Counted from the first letter of the stretch, positions 7,887 to 17,126 are shown. The stretch: 64,000 nt of DNA from Lewinellaceae bacterium (GCA_020636105.1 JACJYL010000001.1:1550001-1614000), one strand, 5' to 3'. Notes: generated by a model from the sequence alone, not told the origin. Made by a program: numbers and translations.

Positions 7887-8978
7887 ATGAAGCACCTGTC
7901 TGAATACCGAAACCTGGAAGCCGTACAAACTGTATTGGCTGAGATCAAAAAGGTCGTGACCCAACCATGGACCATCATGGAGGTTTGTGGTGGGCAAACC
8001 CACAGCCTGGTCAAAAATGGCATACTGGAGATGCTTCCGGCTGAGGTTACCATGGTACACGGCCCGGGTTGCCCGGTATGTGTGACGCCCCTTAATCTCA
8101 TCGACAAGGCCATTTTTCTGGCCGAACAGGAAAAAGTGATTCTATGTACTTTTGGCGATATGGTTCGCGTGCCGGGCTCTCAAAAAAGCTTACTCGAAAG
8201 CAAAGCTGCAGGAGCTGATATCCGCATCCTCTATTCCCCTCTCGAGGCTGTTAATATTGCAAAGGATAACCCGGATCGGCAGGTAGTGTTTTTTGCCGTG
8301 GGCTTTGAAACCACTGCACCGGCCAACGCTTTATCCGTGATTCATGCCCACAAGCTGGGATTGACCAACTATTCCATCCTGGCCTCTCATGTGCTCGTCC
8401 CTCCCGCTATCGAAGCGGTCATGGATGACGAACTGACCAGCATCCAGGGATTTCTTGCCGCCGGGCACGTGTGTACCATCATGGGATACGAAGAATACCA
8501 TCCTTTGGCAGAAAAATACAACATTCCGCTGGTCGTCACCGGTTTTGAACCCCTGGACCTCGTTCAGGGCATCCTGATGGTCGTAAAACAACTGGAAAAA
8601 GGCGAGGCCAAAGTGGAAAATCAATATTCCCGGATGGTGAAGGAAGCCGGCAACATGAGTGCCAAAGAGATCATCTTTGAGGTTTTCGAAGTGAAGGACC
8701 GAACCTGGCGCGGAATAGGCCTCATCGGGAACAGTGGTTATGAAGTGAAGGAAAAATATGCCCTTTACGACGCCAAAAGGAAGTTCAATATCAACATCCC
8801 TGAAGCTCCTGAAAACCCGGAATGCATTTCAGGAGATATTATGAAGGGAATCAAAAAACCGTTTGATTGTCCTAATTTCGGCAAAGCCTGTACCCCGATC
8901 AATCCATTGGGAGCCCCGATGGTTTCTTCAGAAGGGGCCTGTGCGGCTTATTATCATTTTTCGAAGGTGACAATGTAA
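7887..8978 (+). CDS. hypD: Hydrogenase maturation iron-sulfur protein HypD
   Basis: The 363-residue HypD is the scaffold where the Fe(CN)2CO unit is built together with HypC. The characteristic Cys sites are present: MEVCGGQTH (Cys34), GPGCPVCVTP (Cys62, Cys65), and C-terminal ligands of a [4Fe-4S] cluster in CPNFGKAC (Cys328, Cys335) and GACAAYY (Cys352). Length matches the family. HypD works as a complex with HypC, yet no hypC is found upstream, downstream or elsewhere in the window. It is the last gene of the rightward hydrogenase operon; the next gene is convergent. Confidence 0.96.
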   Translation: MKHLSEYRNLEAVQTVLAEIKKVVTQPWTIMEVCGGQTHSLVKNGILEMLPAEVTMVHGPGCPVCVTPLNLIDKAIFLAEQEKVILCTFGDMVRVPGSQKSLLESKAAGADIRILYSPLEAVNIAKDNPDRQVVFFAVGFETTAPANALSVIHAHKLGLTNYSILASHVLVPPAIEAVMDDELTSIQGFLAAGHVCTIMGYEEYHPLAEKYNIPLVVTGFEPLDLVQGILMVVKQLEKGEAKVENQYSRMVKEAGNMSAKEIIFEVFEVKDRTWRGIGLIGNSGYEVKEKYALYDAKRKFNINIPEAPENPECISGDIMKGIKKPFDCPNFGKACTPINPLGAPMVSSEGACAAYYHFSKVTM

Positions 8979-9043
8979 GCAGGTGGTTATAAAAATCGAA
9001 GATAAAGCCAGCGGATCATTCTCTCCATTCACTCATTGCTTCC

Positions 9044-10777
9044 TTAACCCCACAGCCCATACAGCCGAAGTTTTTGGATATCCATATCCATCTGCTCCCT
9101 AACCTTGTGTTTTTCAAGATCTGTGGAACACCCCGTCATTATTTCGTCCAGGATGCTCAGCGCTTCATTTTCGGCCTTGTCGATCATCCCCAGGTAATAA
9201 AGATTCATTTTTACCCAATAAGCGCCCGGGTTCAGTTCCATCCCTTTTTCAGCATAAATCCTGGCCTTTTTAAAATCCTTCAGCCGGATGCTCAACCAGG
9301 ACAAATTGCCATATTCTGTCGAAAGCTCTTCGGTCAAGGGTTGATGGTGTGGATATTCCGTTTTTTGCGCTTCCAGAAGTTCAATGATCTGCTGTTGAAA
9401 AATGATCTTTTCCGCAGGGTCTATGGTTGAGTTGATCTCCTCAGTCAGCGCATTGCAACGGCGCAGCACATTGGCTATGCTTAATGCTTCGGTGGTTACA
9501 TTTTCGAAAAAATCCACAAAATATTCGTGATCGCTCCAAAGGCTCTGCACCACGGGTTCATCGCGGTTTAATTTTTCCAGTCTTCTGCTCACATCTGCCA
9601 AAAGTTCTTTTGCTTTTTCTCTGAAGATCGGTTCCTGGTCTTTTTCAAGAAATTGCTGATAGAGTGTTACCAGGTTCATGGCTGTTACGCAAACATCCCT
9701 GTCGAAAGCCCCCGGGTATTGAGCGGCCAGCTCATCTCTCAGGTAAAGTGCCTTGTGATAAGCCGCTTCTGCCTGATCCAGTTCCCCTTTTTCATCGAGC
9801 AGTATGGCAAGATTGTGGATAGAAGTGGCGAGGTAAGGATTAAAATCAACGGGGGCCCTTGAAGCCAGCCGCTGATAGATCTCGATCGCCCGGTTGTAAT
9901 ACACCAGTGCTTCATCCTTATCAAACATCTCCGAAAACAGGATCCCCATGCTGTTGAGCGTAGCCGCTTTATAAGGCAAAAAGGCTTCCGGATTTTCTTC
10001 AGCAAGCCGTTGGTAAAGATCCAGGGTTTCTTCGTAAAACAACACCGCCTTATCCTGTTGTTTGGTCTCCTTGCTCGCCACTGCGAGATTGTTCAACGTG
10101 GCGGCCAGGTAAGGGCCAAAGATATCAAAACGAATGTCCGCAAGTTTCCTGTAAACAGGCAAGGCCTTTTCGAAATAAATCTCTGCATTATTGTAGTCAT
10201 GCTCTTCCACATAACTATTGCCCAGGCTGATGAGCGTATTCGCCAGGTAGGCATCAAAATTGATCGGATCCGCATCAGCGAGGGGTTTAAAAATTTCATA
10301 TGCCTGCTGCAAATGTTTCCGACTTTGGTAAAAATCCGGTTTTTTACCCAACAAATTTGCCAGGTTGTAGTGGGTGGTTGCCACATAAGGCTTATACAAT
10401 TCAGGGGCCTTTTCAGCCAGTTTTTCGTAAATTTCCAGGGATTCTTTAAATTTTTCCGTTGCCGCCTGGTCTTCATTTTCCTCTTCGTACAAAATCCCCA
10501 GGTTATTGGTCACCGCAGCGATAACAGGAAAATACGCGCCTTCTTCTCCCTCCCCTTCAAGTGTTCTGAAAATGGCAATGGCCGAGGCATAGTGATCCTT
10601 TGACTTTTCTTTCTCGCCAAAGTGGTTGTACAATTCCGCCAGGGCGCTTAAAAGTTCTGCTTCTGCGCTTTTGGGGTAACCGTAACCGAGGGCTTCTGTG
10701 TATAAATCCACAAGGGTTTCATACTGTCCCTGGGCGAGTAATTCATCTGCGCGTTGTTGTAATGCCTGGTAATCCAT
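9044..10777 (-). CDS. TPR-repeat protein between hypD and hypE
   Basis: The 577-residue protein is built of tetratricopeptide repeats. At least seven units of the type LYNHFGEKEKSKDHYASAI, NNLGILYEEENEDQAATEKF and LNNLAVASKETKQQDKAVLFY run from about residue 35 to 370, each with the small-residue positions that pack TPR helices. The remaining third is helical, with two further TPR-like units near 490-530 (LSIRLKDFKKARIYAEKGMEL). No signal peptide is visible, so it is probably cytoplasmic. Such all-TPR proteins are scaffolds for protein contacts and the partner is unknown. It is convergent with hypD and interrupts an otherwise contiguous hyp set. Nothing in it links it directly to the hydrogenase. 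Confidence 0.85.
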   Translation of the reverse strand: MDYQALQQRADELLAQGQYETLVDLYTEALGYGYPKSAEAELLSALAELYNHFGEKEKSKDHYASAIAIFRTLEGEGEEGAYFPVIAAVTNNLGILYEEENEDQAATEKFKESLEIYEKLAEKAPELYKPYVATTHYNLANLLGKKPDFYQSRKHLQQAYEIFKPLADADPINFDAYLANTLISLGNSYVEEHDYNNAEIYFEKALPVYRKLADIRFDIFGPYLAATLNNLAVASKETKQQDKAVLFYEETLDLYQRLAEENPEAFLPYKAATLNSMGILFSEMFDKDEALVYYNRAIEIYQRLASRAPVDFNPYLATSIHNLAILLDEKGELDQAEAAYHKALYLRDELAAQYPGAFDRDVCVTAMNLVTLYQQFLEKDQEPIFREKAKELLADVSRRLEKLNRDEPVVQSLWSDHEYFVDFFENVTTEALSIANVLRRCNALTEEINSTIDPAEKIIFQQQIIELLEAQKTEYPHHQPLTEELSTEYGNLSWLSIRLKDFKKARIYAEKGMELNPGAYWVKMNLYYLGMIDKAENEALSILDEIMTGCSTDLEKHKVREQMDMDIQKLRLYGLWG

Positions 10778-10787
10778 AATTTGATGT

Positions 10788-10812
10788 TGTGATGCTGTGA
10801 TGCTGTGATGCT
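10788..10812. repeat. Short tandem repeat TGTGATGC
   Basis: Three head-to-tail copies of TGTGATGC (an 8-base unit) lie just upstream of the TPR gene start. It is a simple-sequence tract that could change copy number, but three copies is too few to claim phase variation. Confidence 0.6.
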
Positions 10813-10834
10813 AAAAGGTTCTGGTTTTGTGATT

Positions 10835-11521
10835 TTATGAGGAAGAGGTTAGTTTCCAGGGATGGGGCAGATCCTGTTTTTCCTTGTTTTTTGTTATTAA
10901 ATCCAGAAATTCCAGCCGGGATATTTCCGAAATCTCAATTTCACCAAGATCTTCGGTAATTTTTTGAAGATCAATGAATATGAAATGGTTTTTTTTCAGC
11001 CAAAGGGCTAAATTTTGAAGGGCATAAGTATCAGCCAAAATATCTTTCCCCAGTAAATATTCTGCAAAAAATAATCGCCCGACGCTAATGCCAAAAACGC
11101 CACCGATCAGGTTTTCGCCTTCCCATACCTCCGCCGAATGGGCCTTGCCCTGTTCGAACAATCCCAGGTAAGAACCTGCCATTTCTTCGGTGATCCAGTA
11201 TTCATTCATCGGTTTTTTGTTTTGCACCTCCTGACAGGCCCGCATCAATGGCTCAAACCATTCATCCAAAGTGAAATGTCGCTGATTTTCAGTGTCCAAT
11301 TCGCTTTCCAATACATCGGCCGTAAACAACACTACCCGCGGATCGGGCGACCACCATTTGATGAGATCCATCGGGCCAAACCAAAAGTAAATGCCGCTGC
11401 CATAGGCATTGATCAGTCTTTCCGGGGAAAGGTCACCTCCAACCGCGATCATGCCTTCCTGATCCGCAAAATGAGCGGGAGGAAAATTTTTATCGGTTTC
11501 TGACAATTGAAAAAATGGCAT
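10835..11521 (-). CDS. aat: Leucyl/phenylalanyl-tRNA-protein transferase
   Basis: The 228-residue enzyme transfers Leu or Phe from aminoacyl-tRNA to N-terminal Arg or Lys of proteins, tagging them for ClpS/ClpAP degradation (N-end rule). The family signature is clear at the start: FPPAHFADQEGMIAVGGDLS, then LINAYGSGIYFWF and WWSPDPRVVLF, which aligns with the GDLSPERLL..GIFPW...WWSPDPR pattern. The usual FPW is FWF here. The GGVFGISVGRLFFAEYL motif of the GNAT-like core is also present. It is a housekeeping gene, leftward, 57 bases upstream of the TPR gene, and probably unrelated to the hydrogenase genes on either side. Confidence 0.94.
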   Translation of the reverse strand: MPFFQLSETDKNFPPAHFADQEGMIAVGGDLSPERLINAYGSGIYFWFGPMDLIKWWSPDPRVVLFTADVLESELDTENQRHFTLDEWFEPLMRACQEVQNKKPMNEYWITEEMAGSYLGLFEQGKAHSAEVWEGENLIGGVFGISVGRLFFAEYLLGKDILADTYALQNLALWLKKNHFIFIDLQKITEDLGEIEISEISRLEFLDLITKNKEKQDLPHPWKLTSSS

Positions 11522-11635
11522 GATCTCGTCTTTTTAGTTAAAAAACTGAAACACTAAAGTACAAAAAGGAATCCACAAAAGGGTAGAAACGTTTCCTAAA
11601 TTCAGGGAGCTGAACCACCAAAATAAAAGGCCTCT

Positions 11636-11669
11636 TTTGTTCCTGTTTAGCCTTTTTTTGGTAAATTTG
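11636..11669 (+). promoter_or_regulatory. Candidate promoter of hypE
   Basis: TTTG at 11636-11639, 22 bases, then TAAATTTG at 11662-11669, an exact match to the Bacteroidota -7 box TAnnTTTG. Transcription would start near 11676, giving a leader of about 117 bases before the hypE ATG, longer than usual and containing repeated TTAGAAC sites. Confidence 0.5.
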
Positions 11670-11681
11670 AGGAAACCAAAA

Positions 11682-11777
11682 TTAGAACACTGATCTGAAC
11701 AGATTTTACAGTACGAAACGAATTTCTATCCGAAAAAATACTGGAACGCGTTCTAATTTAAGTCTTCATTAGAACAC
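11682..11777 (+). promoter_or_regulatory. Repeated TTAGAAC sites in the hypE leader
   Basis: TTAGAACAC occurs at 11682-11690 and again, extended to TTAGAACACC, at 11769-11778. A third, inverted TTAGAAC lies at 11750-11756, inside the palindrome GAACGCGTTC (11744-11753). The inverted and the last direct copy form TTCTAA-N12-TTAGAA. The first copy begins 12 bases after the -7 box, almost the same distance as the single site in front of the hydrogenase operon. Confidence 0.45.
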
Positions 11778-11792
11778 CGATAACTACAAAAA

Positions 11793-12848
11793 ATGGCTGA
11801 CAAAATAAACATGCAACTCTCCTGCCCTATGCCTAAGATGGATTTCGACATCATCACCCTCGGACACGGCAGTGGCGGACTTTTGAGCAATAAATTGCTG
11901 GACAGCGGCGTATTTGACTTGTTGTCTAATGAAGCCCTGGATCAAAGACACGACGGTGCCATTTTCGACCTCAAAGGTAAAGTGGCTTTTTCAACGGATA
12001 GTTTTGTCATCTCCCCTGTTTTTTTCCCCGGAGGAGACATTGGAGAACTCGCCATTAACGGCACTGTAAATGACGTTGCCATGTGCGGGGGCATTCCCCA
12101 ATACCTGTCGCTGAGTTTTATTCTGGAAGAAGGACTTAAAATGGAAGACTTCTGGAAAATTCTGGTTTCCATTAAATGGGCCAGTGAGCAAGCAGGCGTG
12201 AAGATCGTGACCGGCGATACTAAAGTCGTGGAAAAGGGAAAAGGGGATCAGATTTTCATCAATACCACCGGAATCGGCCCCATCCATGAGAAGGCTGACA
12301 TCAATATCAAAAATGTGCAACCCGGTGACAAAATTATCATCAACGGCAATATAGCGGCTCACGGCATGGCCATTATGTCTGTCAGGGAAGGACTCGAATT
12401 TGAAACAACCATAGAAAGTGATACCCGCAACCTGAATTTCGACATCCAGCAACTGCTCGATAAATTCGGCAAGGATATTCACCTGCTCAAAGACCCCACC
12501 CGTGGCGGCGTGGCCACTGTGCTGACCGAGATCGCCCGCGACAGCAAACTGGGTATCGAGATGCATCAAAAAGACATTCCCCTGGATTCCCAGGTGGAGG
12601 CAGCTTGTGAAATCATGGGGTTTGACCCTTTATACGTGGCCAACGAAGGCCTTTTCATCGCCACCGTTAAAAAGGACATTGCGGAAGCGGTACTGGAAGA
12701 AATACGCAGCATGGAGTACGGAGAGAATGCAGCGATCATTGGTGAAGTGGTGGAAAACCACAAAGGAGAAGTGGTGCTGACCTCCTCCATTGGCGGAAAA
12801 AGGGTAGTGAATATGCTCGTTGGGGAGCAACTGCCGAGGATTTGTTGA
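11793..12848 (+). CDS. hypE: Hydrogenase maturation protein HypE
   Basis: The 351-residue HypE receives the carbamoyl group from HypF on its C-terminal cysteine and dehydrates it with ATP to a thiocyanate, the source of the CN ligands. The N-terminal GHGSGG and the intact C-terminal PRIC tail (the carbamoylated Cys is the last residue) are both present, as is the PurM-like ATP-binding fold with KDPTRGGVATVLTEIA. The family assignment is certain. It stands alone on the + strand after aat, with its own candidate promoter, about 2.8 kb from hypD. It is convergent with the GH3 gene. Confidence 0.96.
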   Translation: MADKINMQLSCPMPKMDFDIITLGHGSGGLLSNKLLDSGVFDLLSNEALDQRHDGAIFDLKGKVAFSTDSFVISPVFFPGGDIGELAINGTVNDVAMCGGIPQYLSLSFILEEGLKMEDFWKILVSIKWASEQAGVKIVTGDTKVVEKGKGDQIFINTTGIGPIHEKADINIKNVQPGDKIIINGNIAAHGMAIMSVREGLEFETTIESDTRNLNFDIQQLLDKFGKDIHLLKDPTRGGVATVLTEIARDSKLGIEMHQKDIPLDSQVEAACEIMGFDPLYVANEGLFIATVKKDIAEAVLEEIRSMEYGENAAIIGEVVENHKGEVVLTSSIGGKRVVNMLVGEQLPRIC

Positions 12849-12936
12849 TGGGGATATGATGCGCACCTTAGCGCTAATTATAGCGGACGACCCAGAACCA
12901 AATAAATTAGAAGTCTATATAGTTTTTGAAATACGC

Positions 12937-15711
12937 CTAATCCTTGATGATCTTTTTAAAATGCCGATTCATAGGGTCTTTTATTTCTATAAAATACGTT
13001 CCTTTCGGTAAATTTGGATTAAGAGAAAAAGTGAATCGATTGGATCCAAAAGCTATGTCTCCGTTATGAAATTCTTGTACTGTTTTACCAGTAAGATCAA
13101 TTAATTTGATGGTAACATCTTGACTATGGTTGGCTGAAAATTCAACATTTAGTAATTCCTTTACAGGGTTGGGATAAACTTCAATATGGTGAATGACAGA
13201 AGATTCATTTTGAACGGAAGTACTAAGCAATTCAAAATCATAATAGTTAATATTAAACCCAGCTGATTGCGCATGTACTTGCAGGGTGTAAAATCCTTCT
13301 TCTAAAAAGATGTTGGTGGTGAAATCCGCCCAGTTTTGCCAACCATTAGTAGGACTGTAATCAACCTCCGTTTGAATGGAATCATTGAAAGTAAGCAATA
13401 AGGTCCCGCCTTCAAAACCAGCCATTCTATTTACGACCTTGTATAATCCGGATTGGGTTACCTGAACATTGTATTTCATCCAGTCTCCCCCTTCGATATA
13501 TCCAACATTTTCTCCGCCTCCGACATCTGTACAGGGTTCGGTTTGGATGCCGCTCATTTCAAAAAAATCTTCCGCCTGAATTCTTCCGGGAATGGTATGT
13601 ATGGAGTTACTGCTATTTACAGCATTGTATACAAAATAATTAGTTAAACTATCTAACACCAAACCTGAAGAAGCGATATGCTCTCCAAAATAGGATATGG
13701 TAATATCTTGCTCTTCCTGAATGGGCGTATTCAATGAAAACAGTAAAATACTCTCATCAAAACCGGCAATACCAACATCACTAATAAGGTTGGGCATTGT
13801 CACCCCATTAACCTTTATTTCAAAATCGGAATTGGAGGCTTCCATCATGGTTATTTCATCAGAAAGGGCAAGTACAATGGTAGTACCTAGCTTGTTAGTC
13901 GTTGCGGCATAAGGTAATAATTTATCAAAAGAATCTACAGTTGGAAACTGGACGATCCCATGTTTATACCCGAATAAAGGATCATAATTACTATCCTCAA
14001 CATTGATCGGAACCTGCGACATTTTTTTGGGCCAGGAATGAGTTAGCTTTCCGGAAGGTTGATAATCCCCAAAAAGCACCTCTGCTATGCCGTCACCTTC
14101 TGTTCCGGGATACCAAACAGCAAACATGGCATCTGAATAAGGTAACAGCTCGCCAAAAACCATAGGCCGTCCGGAAACCAATAAAGCAACGGTAGGTATG
14201 CCTGCTTCTTTGAGATTTTTTAATAAGGCAACATCTGTTTCATTTAAAACAAGGGAAGCTCGATCTCCTGCTCCCTCTGCATAAGGAGTCTTTTCGCCAA
14301 TAACTACAACAGCCACATCCACCGGACCGTTATAATCACCATTGGGAGAATAAATCACTTCACTGGATTCTGCCAGATTTTCAATACCCGTCAAAATATC
14401 AATACCTGGAGTAATATCGCCATTGGAACCTTGCCATGAAATTGTCCAGCCCCCACACTGAGCCCCTAAGTCGGCTCCCAATTCACCAGCAACCAGTATG
14501 GTTTGATTGTTTTTTTCAAGCGGCAGGATATCGTTTTTTGCATTCAATAATACCATCGATTCTCTCACCACTTGCCTTGATAAGTCTCTATGTTCTTGAG
14601 AGCCAAAAGAGGCTGCCAGTGAACTATCCGTATAAGGCTCCTCAAAAAGATTTAATATAAATTTTTGTTTCAATATTCTTCTTACAGCATCATCAATTCT
14701 TTCTTCACTGACTTCATTGTCATTTACCAAACTTATTAAATGTCCAATAAAAACCTCGTATCTATCCGGTACCATTACCATATCAACACCAGCATTAACT
14801 GCTCTTTTGACAGCCGTTCTATAATCTTCATCAATTTGATCCACCCCTTTCCAATCGGAAATAATAAAACCTTCAAATCCTAGTTCCGTTTTCAACACAT
14901 CTGTAAGCAAATAATCATGCCCATGAAGTTTTTCCCCATTCCAACTATTATAAGATGCCATAATCGTACCGACTCCAGCGTCAATAGCATCAAGATACCC
15001 TTGCATATGGATCGAACGAAGGTCTTGCTCTGAAAGGATGGTATTGCCTTGATCAATACCGTCTATGGTTCCCCCATCACCCACAAAATGCTTCGCGCAT
15101 GCCAAAATGGTTTCATTTGAACTTAAATCACTTCCTTGTAACCCGCGAACGGATGCATCTGCCATGATCTTTTGAATCTCCGCCGTTTCACCAAACCCTT
15201 CATAAGTTCTGCCCCAGCGTTCGTTTCGAGGCACCGCAATACAAGGAGAAAAAGTCCAGTCTATACCCGTAGCAGCCACTTCTTTAGCTACGATTTGATT
15301 AGCTGTTTCAATCAAATCAGGATTCCAGGTGCACCCCATTCCAATATTGTGTGGAAAGATAACTGCCCCATAAACATTATTGTGTCCATGTACAGCATCA
15401 ATGGCATATAATAATGGAATCCCTAAGTTGCTCTCCAGTGCCTTGCTTTGAAAAGTATCATACATGTCAGACCAACTGGTTACCGTATTTGGAAAAGGCG
15501 CTGAGCCACCACCACTCAATATGGATCCGATGCCATAAGCAGCAATATGTTCAATATCTTCTATTTCACTTCTTTCTACCTGTGTCATTTGACCAACTTT
15601 CTCCTCAAGGGTCATTAGCATCAACAAACTATCCACTTTTTGATCAATGGTCTGACAGATTAAGTTCGAGATAAAAAAAACGTTTATTAAAACTGTAGTT
15701 ATATATTTCAT
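12937..15711 (-). CDS. Secreted GH3 glycoside hydrolase with CBM6 and T9SS sorting domain
   Basis: The 924-residue protein begins with a signal peptide (MKYITTVLINVFFISNLICQ). Residues about 25-560 are the two GH3 domains: LTLEEKVGQMTQVE, RWGRTYEGFGE, CAKHFVGDGG, and the nucleophile motif GFEGFIISDWKG (Asp of SDW). A family 6 carbohydrate-binding module follows (IPGRIQAEDFFEMSG ... GGENVGYIEGGDWMKYNV), then a T9SS type A sorting domain (VYPNPVKELLNVEFS ... LPKGTYFIEI). It is therefore secreted or surface-bound and probably cleaves terminal beta-glucosyl residues. The frame stays open upstream to 15939, but the signal peptide fixes 15711 as the start. It is outside the sugar locus at 27-43 kb and looks AT-richer than the hydrogenase genes. 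Confidence 0.9.
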   Translation of the reverse strand: MKYITTVLINVFFISNLICQTIDQKVDSLLMLMTLEEKVGQMTQVERSEIEDIEHIAAYGIGSILSGGGSAPFPNTVTSWSDMYDTFQSKALESNLGIPLLYAIDAVHGHNNVYGAVIFPHNIGMGCTWNPDLIETANQIVAKEVAATGIDWTFSPCIAVPRNERWGRTYEGFGETAEIQKIMADASVRGLQGSDLSSNETILACAKHFVGDGGTIDGIDQGNTILSEQDLRSIHMQGYLDAIDAGVGTIMASYNSWNGEKLHGHDYLLTDVLKTELGFEGFIISDWKGVDQIDEDYRTAVKRAVNAGVDMVMVPDRYEVFIGHLISLVNDNEVSEERIDDAVRRILKQKFILNLFEEPYTDSSLAASFGSQEHRDLSRQVVRESMVLLNAKNDILPLEKNNQTILVAGELGADLGAQCGGWTISWQGSNGDITPGIDILTGIENLAESSEVIYSPNGDYNGPVDVAVVVIGEKTPYAEGAGDRASLVLNETDVALLKNLKEAGIPTVALLVSGRPMVFGELLPYSDAMFAVWYPGTEGDGIAEVLFGDYQPSGKLTHSWPKKMSQVPINVEDSNYDPLFGYKHGIVQFPTVDSFDKLLPYAATTNKLGTTIVLALSDEITMMEASNSDFEIKVNGVTMPNLISDVGIAGFDESILLFSLNTPIQEEQDITISYFGEHIASSGLVLDSLTNYFVYNAVNSSNSIHTIPGRIQAEDFFEMSGIQTEPCTDVGGGENVGYIEGGDWMKYNVQVTQSGLYKVVNRMAGFEGGTLLLTFNDSIQTEVDYSPTNGWQNWADFTTNIFLEEGFYTLQVHAQSAGFNINYYDFELLSTSVQNESSVIHHIEVYPNPVKELLNVEFSANHSQDVTIKLIDLTGKTVQEFHNGDIAFGSNRFTFSLNPNLPKGTYFIEIKDPMNRHFKKIIKD

Positions 15712-16027
15712 TTGTTTTAAAATTAATTTCGGTTTTAGCCAATTTTGTTTTTGCCTTGATTGGAATGTAATAATAGTAAAAAAAAGAAACAGGACCCATG
15801 GATAGTTCACTAAACTTGAATATCCTGGATTACTTATATTGTAGTCCGAAAAGAAGTTGGTTAAATTCGCTAATGCTTTTATACCAGACTTCTCGTCTTC
15901 AATAATCGATCTTGCTAAATTTGTAAATCTTAAATTCAAGGCTGCCTATCCATAATAATCCTTATATTTATTTGTAAAATCCCTATTTTAATCAAATTGC
16001 AATAGAAATACGGTATAAATTCACTTT
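15712..16027. other. Divergent intergenic region, no gene supported
   Basis: These 316 bases separate the divergent GH3 and EAD11 genes. The GH3 frame happens to remain open through most of it, but the encoded residues show no family resemblance and precede a signal peptide. Promoters for both genes should lie here; I see no convincing -7/-33 pair. Confidence 0.4.
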
Positions 16028-17005
16028 ATGAAAGACCAGCAAGAATTAATTCAGAAAGTAAAAGATCTCATCCGATCCAATCGAACAGAAAAAGCACTCG
16101 AGCTTTTAGCCAAAGAACAATTGTCCTCTCTTGATAAAGAATTAATCATTATCAGTGGAAGATTTAACAAGGTAAAAGAGGACCAGATTCTTGGAGTAAT
16201 TGATGACAATGAAGCTCGCAAAGAACTGAATAAAATCAATCTGGCAATTCTTGGTCTGTCTGAAAAAATAATAAAAAAACCTGGAAAATCCACCATGATA
16301 CCTGCCGCTCATGAGGCCGGTATCATGAACAATAAAGTTAGAAACTACCTGCTCATTTTTTTAGGGGTAATCATTGTAGGATCTCTTATCTTTTGGATGG
16401 CCAGGGAACCAAAAAACATAGAAGAGCAACCTGATCCAATTAAAAAAGAGCAGGAAAAACAAGACAGCTTAGCCCAAATTAAAAGAGATCAGGTGGAACG
16501 GGACAGCTTAGCCCAAATTGAAATAGATAAAGAAGAACAAAGGAAGTTTGAGAATTCTAACAGGCAGATAAAAGTTACTCTTGTCAGACTGGTATGTGAA
16601 ATGTCTGATGATGAAGGAGCAGGTAATGATGCTGACATGGACAGGTTTAATTTTATACTAAAGGCAAGCCAAACTGGATGTAATGAACAAAAAGACAAAG
16701 AAATAACAGGCAATGGCCTGGTCATATACAATTACAGTGGGGGCGAAATTACCACTCCGGCAGGTTATGTTTGGATGGATACAAATAAGTCTGTTAACAT
16801 TACTTTTGACAACGAACATTGTAAAAATCTAAATTTATCCATAGAGGGTTATGCCAGAGAATCCGACAATACTGCGGATGAAGAAGCTCGGAATGCTTAC
16901 TCAGTTCCGGGCAATAATATTTTTGGGGATCACTCTTTTAAGCTTAGTTCCTCAGATTTTGTTTACCGATGCGAATTCAAAATTGAAAAGGTCGGAAATT
17001 GGTAA
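16028..17005 (+). CDS. Membrane-anchored EAD11-domain protein with unknown C-terminal domain
   Basis: The 325-residue protein has three parts. Residues 1-82 match the effector-associated domain 11 (EAD11) pattern: LIRSNRTEKALELL, then LIIISGRFNKVKEDQILGVI and NEARKELNKINLAILGLSEKI. EADs are small helical adaptors of bacterial conflict systems that join by like-with-like pairing to effectors such as caspase-like or trypsin-like proteases. A single helix (107-124) follows, then a charged coiled coil with a repeated DSLAQI (138-175). The remaining 150 residues are beta-rich with a conserved-looking acidic patch (MSDDEGAGNDADMDRF) and YRCEFKIEKV end; I do not recognise this domain. It would place the EAD in the cytoplasm and the beta domain outside. 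No effector partner is adjacent. Confidence 0.75.
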   Translation: MKDQQELIQKVKDLIRSNRTEKALELLAKEQLSSLDKELIIISGRFNKVKEDQILGVIDDNEARKELNKINLAILGLSEKIIKKPGKSTMIPAAHEAGIMNNKVRNYLLIFLGVIIVGSLIFWMAREPKNIEEQPDPIKKEQEKQDSLAQIKRDQVERDSLAQIEIDKEEQRKFENSNRQIKVTLVRLVCEMSDDEGAGNDADMDRFNFILKASQTGCNEQKDKEITGNGLVIYNYSGGEITTPAGYVWMDTNKSVNITFDNEHCKNLNLSIEGYARESDNTADEEARNAYSVPGNNIFGDHSFKLSSSDFVYRCEFKIEKVGNW

Positions 17006-17030
17006 AAGCTACACTTTCCAATTACCCCTA

Positions 17031-17126
17031 GCCTGCTGCGCGCCGGAAGCAGGTTTTGCGGTTTATCTCTTTTTATAAAAAAAAAGTCCCGAATTTCATC
17101 AAAACAGATGAAATTCGGGACTCATG
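17031..17126. repeat. Right-end fragment of the dispersed palindromic element (copy C)
   Basis: From GCCTGCTG to ACTCATG this matches the right end of the element at 56553-56921, including a REP-like hairpin variant, TTTTGCGGTTTAT, and the terminal hairpin TCCCGAATTTCATC-aaaac-GATGAAATTCGGGA. The left two thirds are missing. It begins 26 bases after the EAD11 gene stop and lies between convergent genes, where it could act as a terminator in either direction. Confidence 0.8.

Noticed and set aside
15712..15939. In-frame N-terminal extension of 76 codons before the GH3 signal peptide
   Set aside because: A signal peptide starts at 15711; a long N-terminal extension in front of it would block export and the extra residues have no family resemblance.
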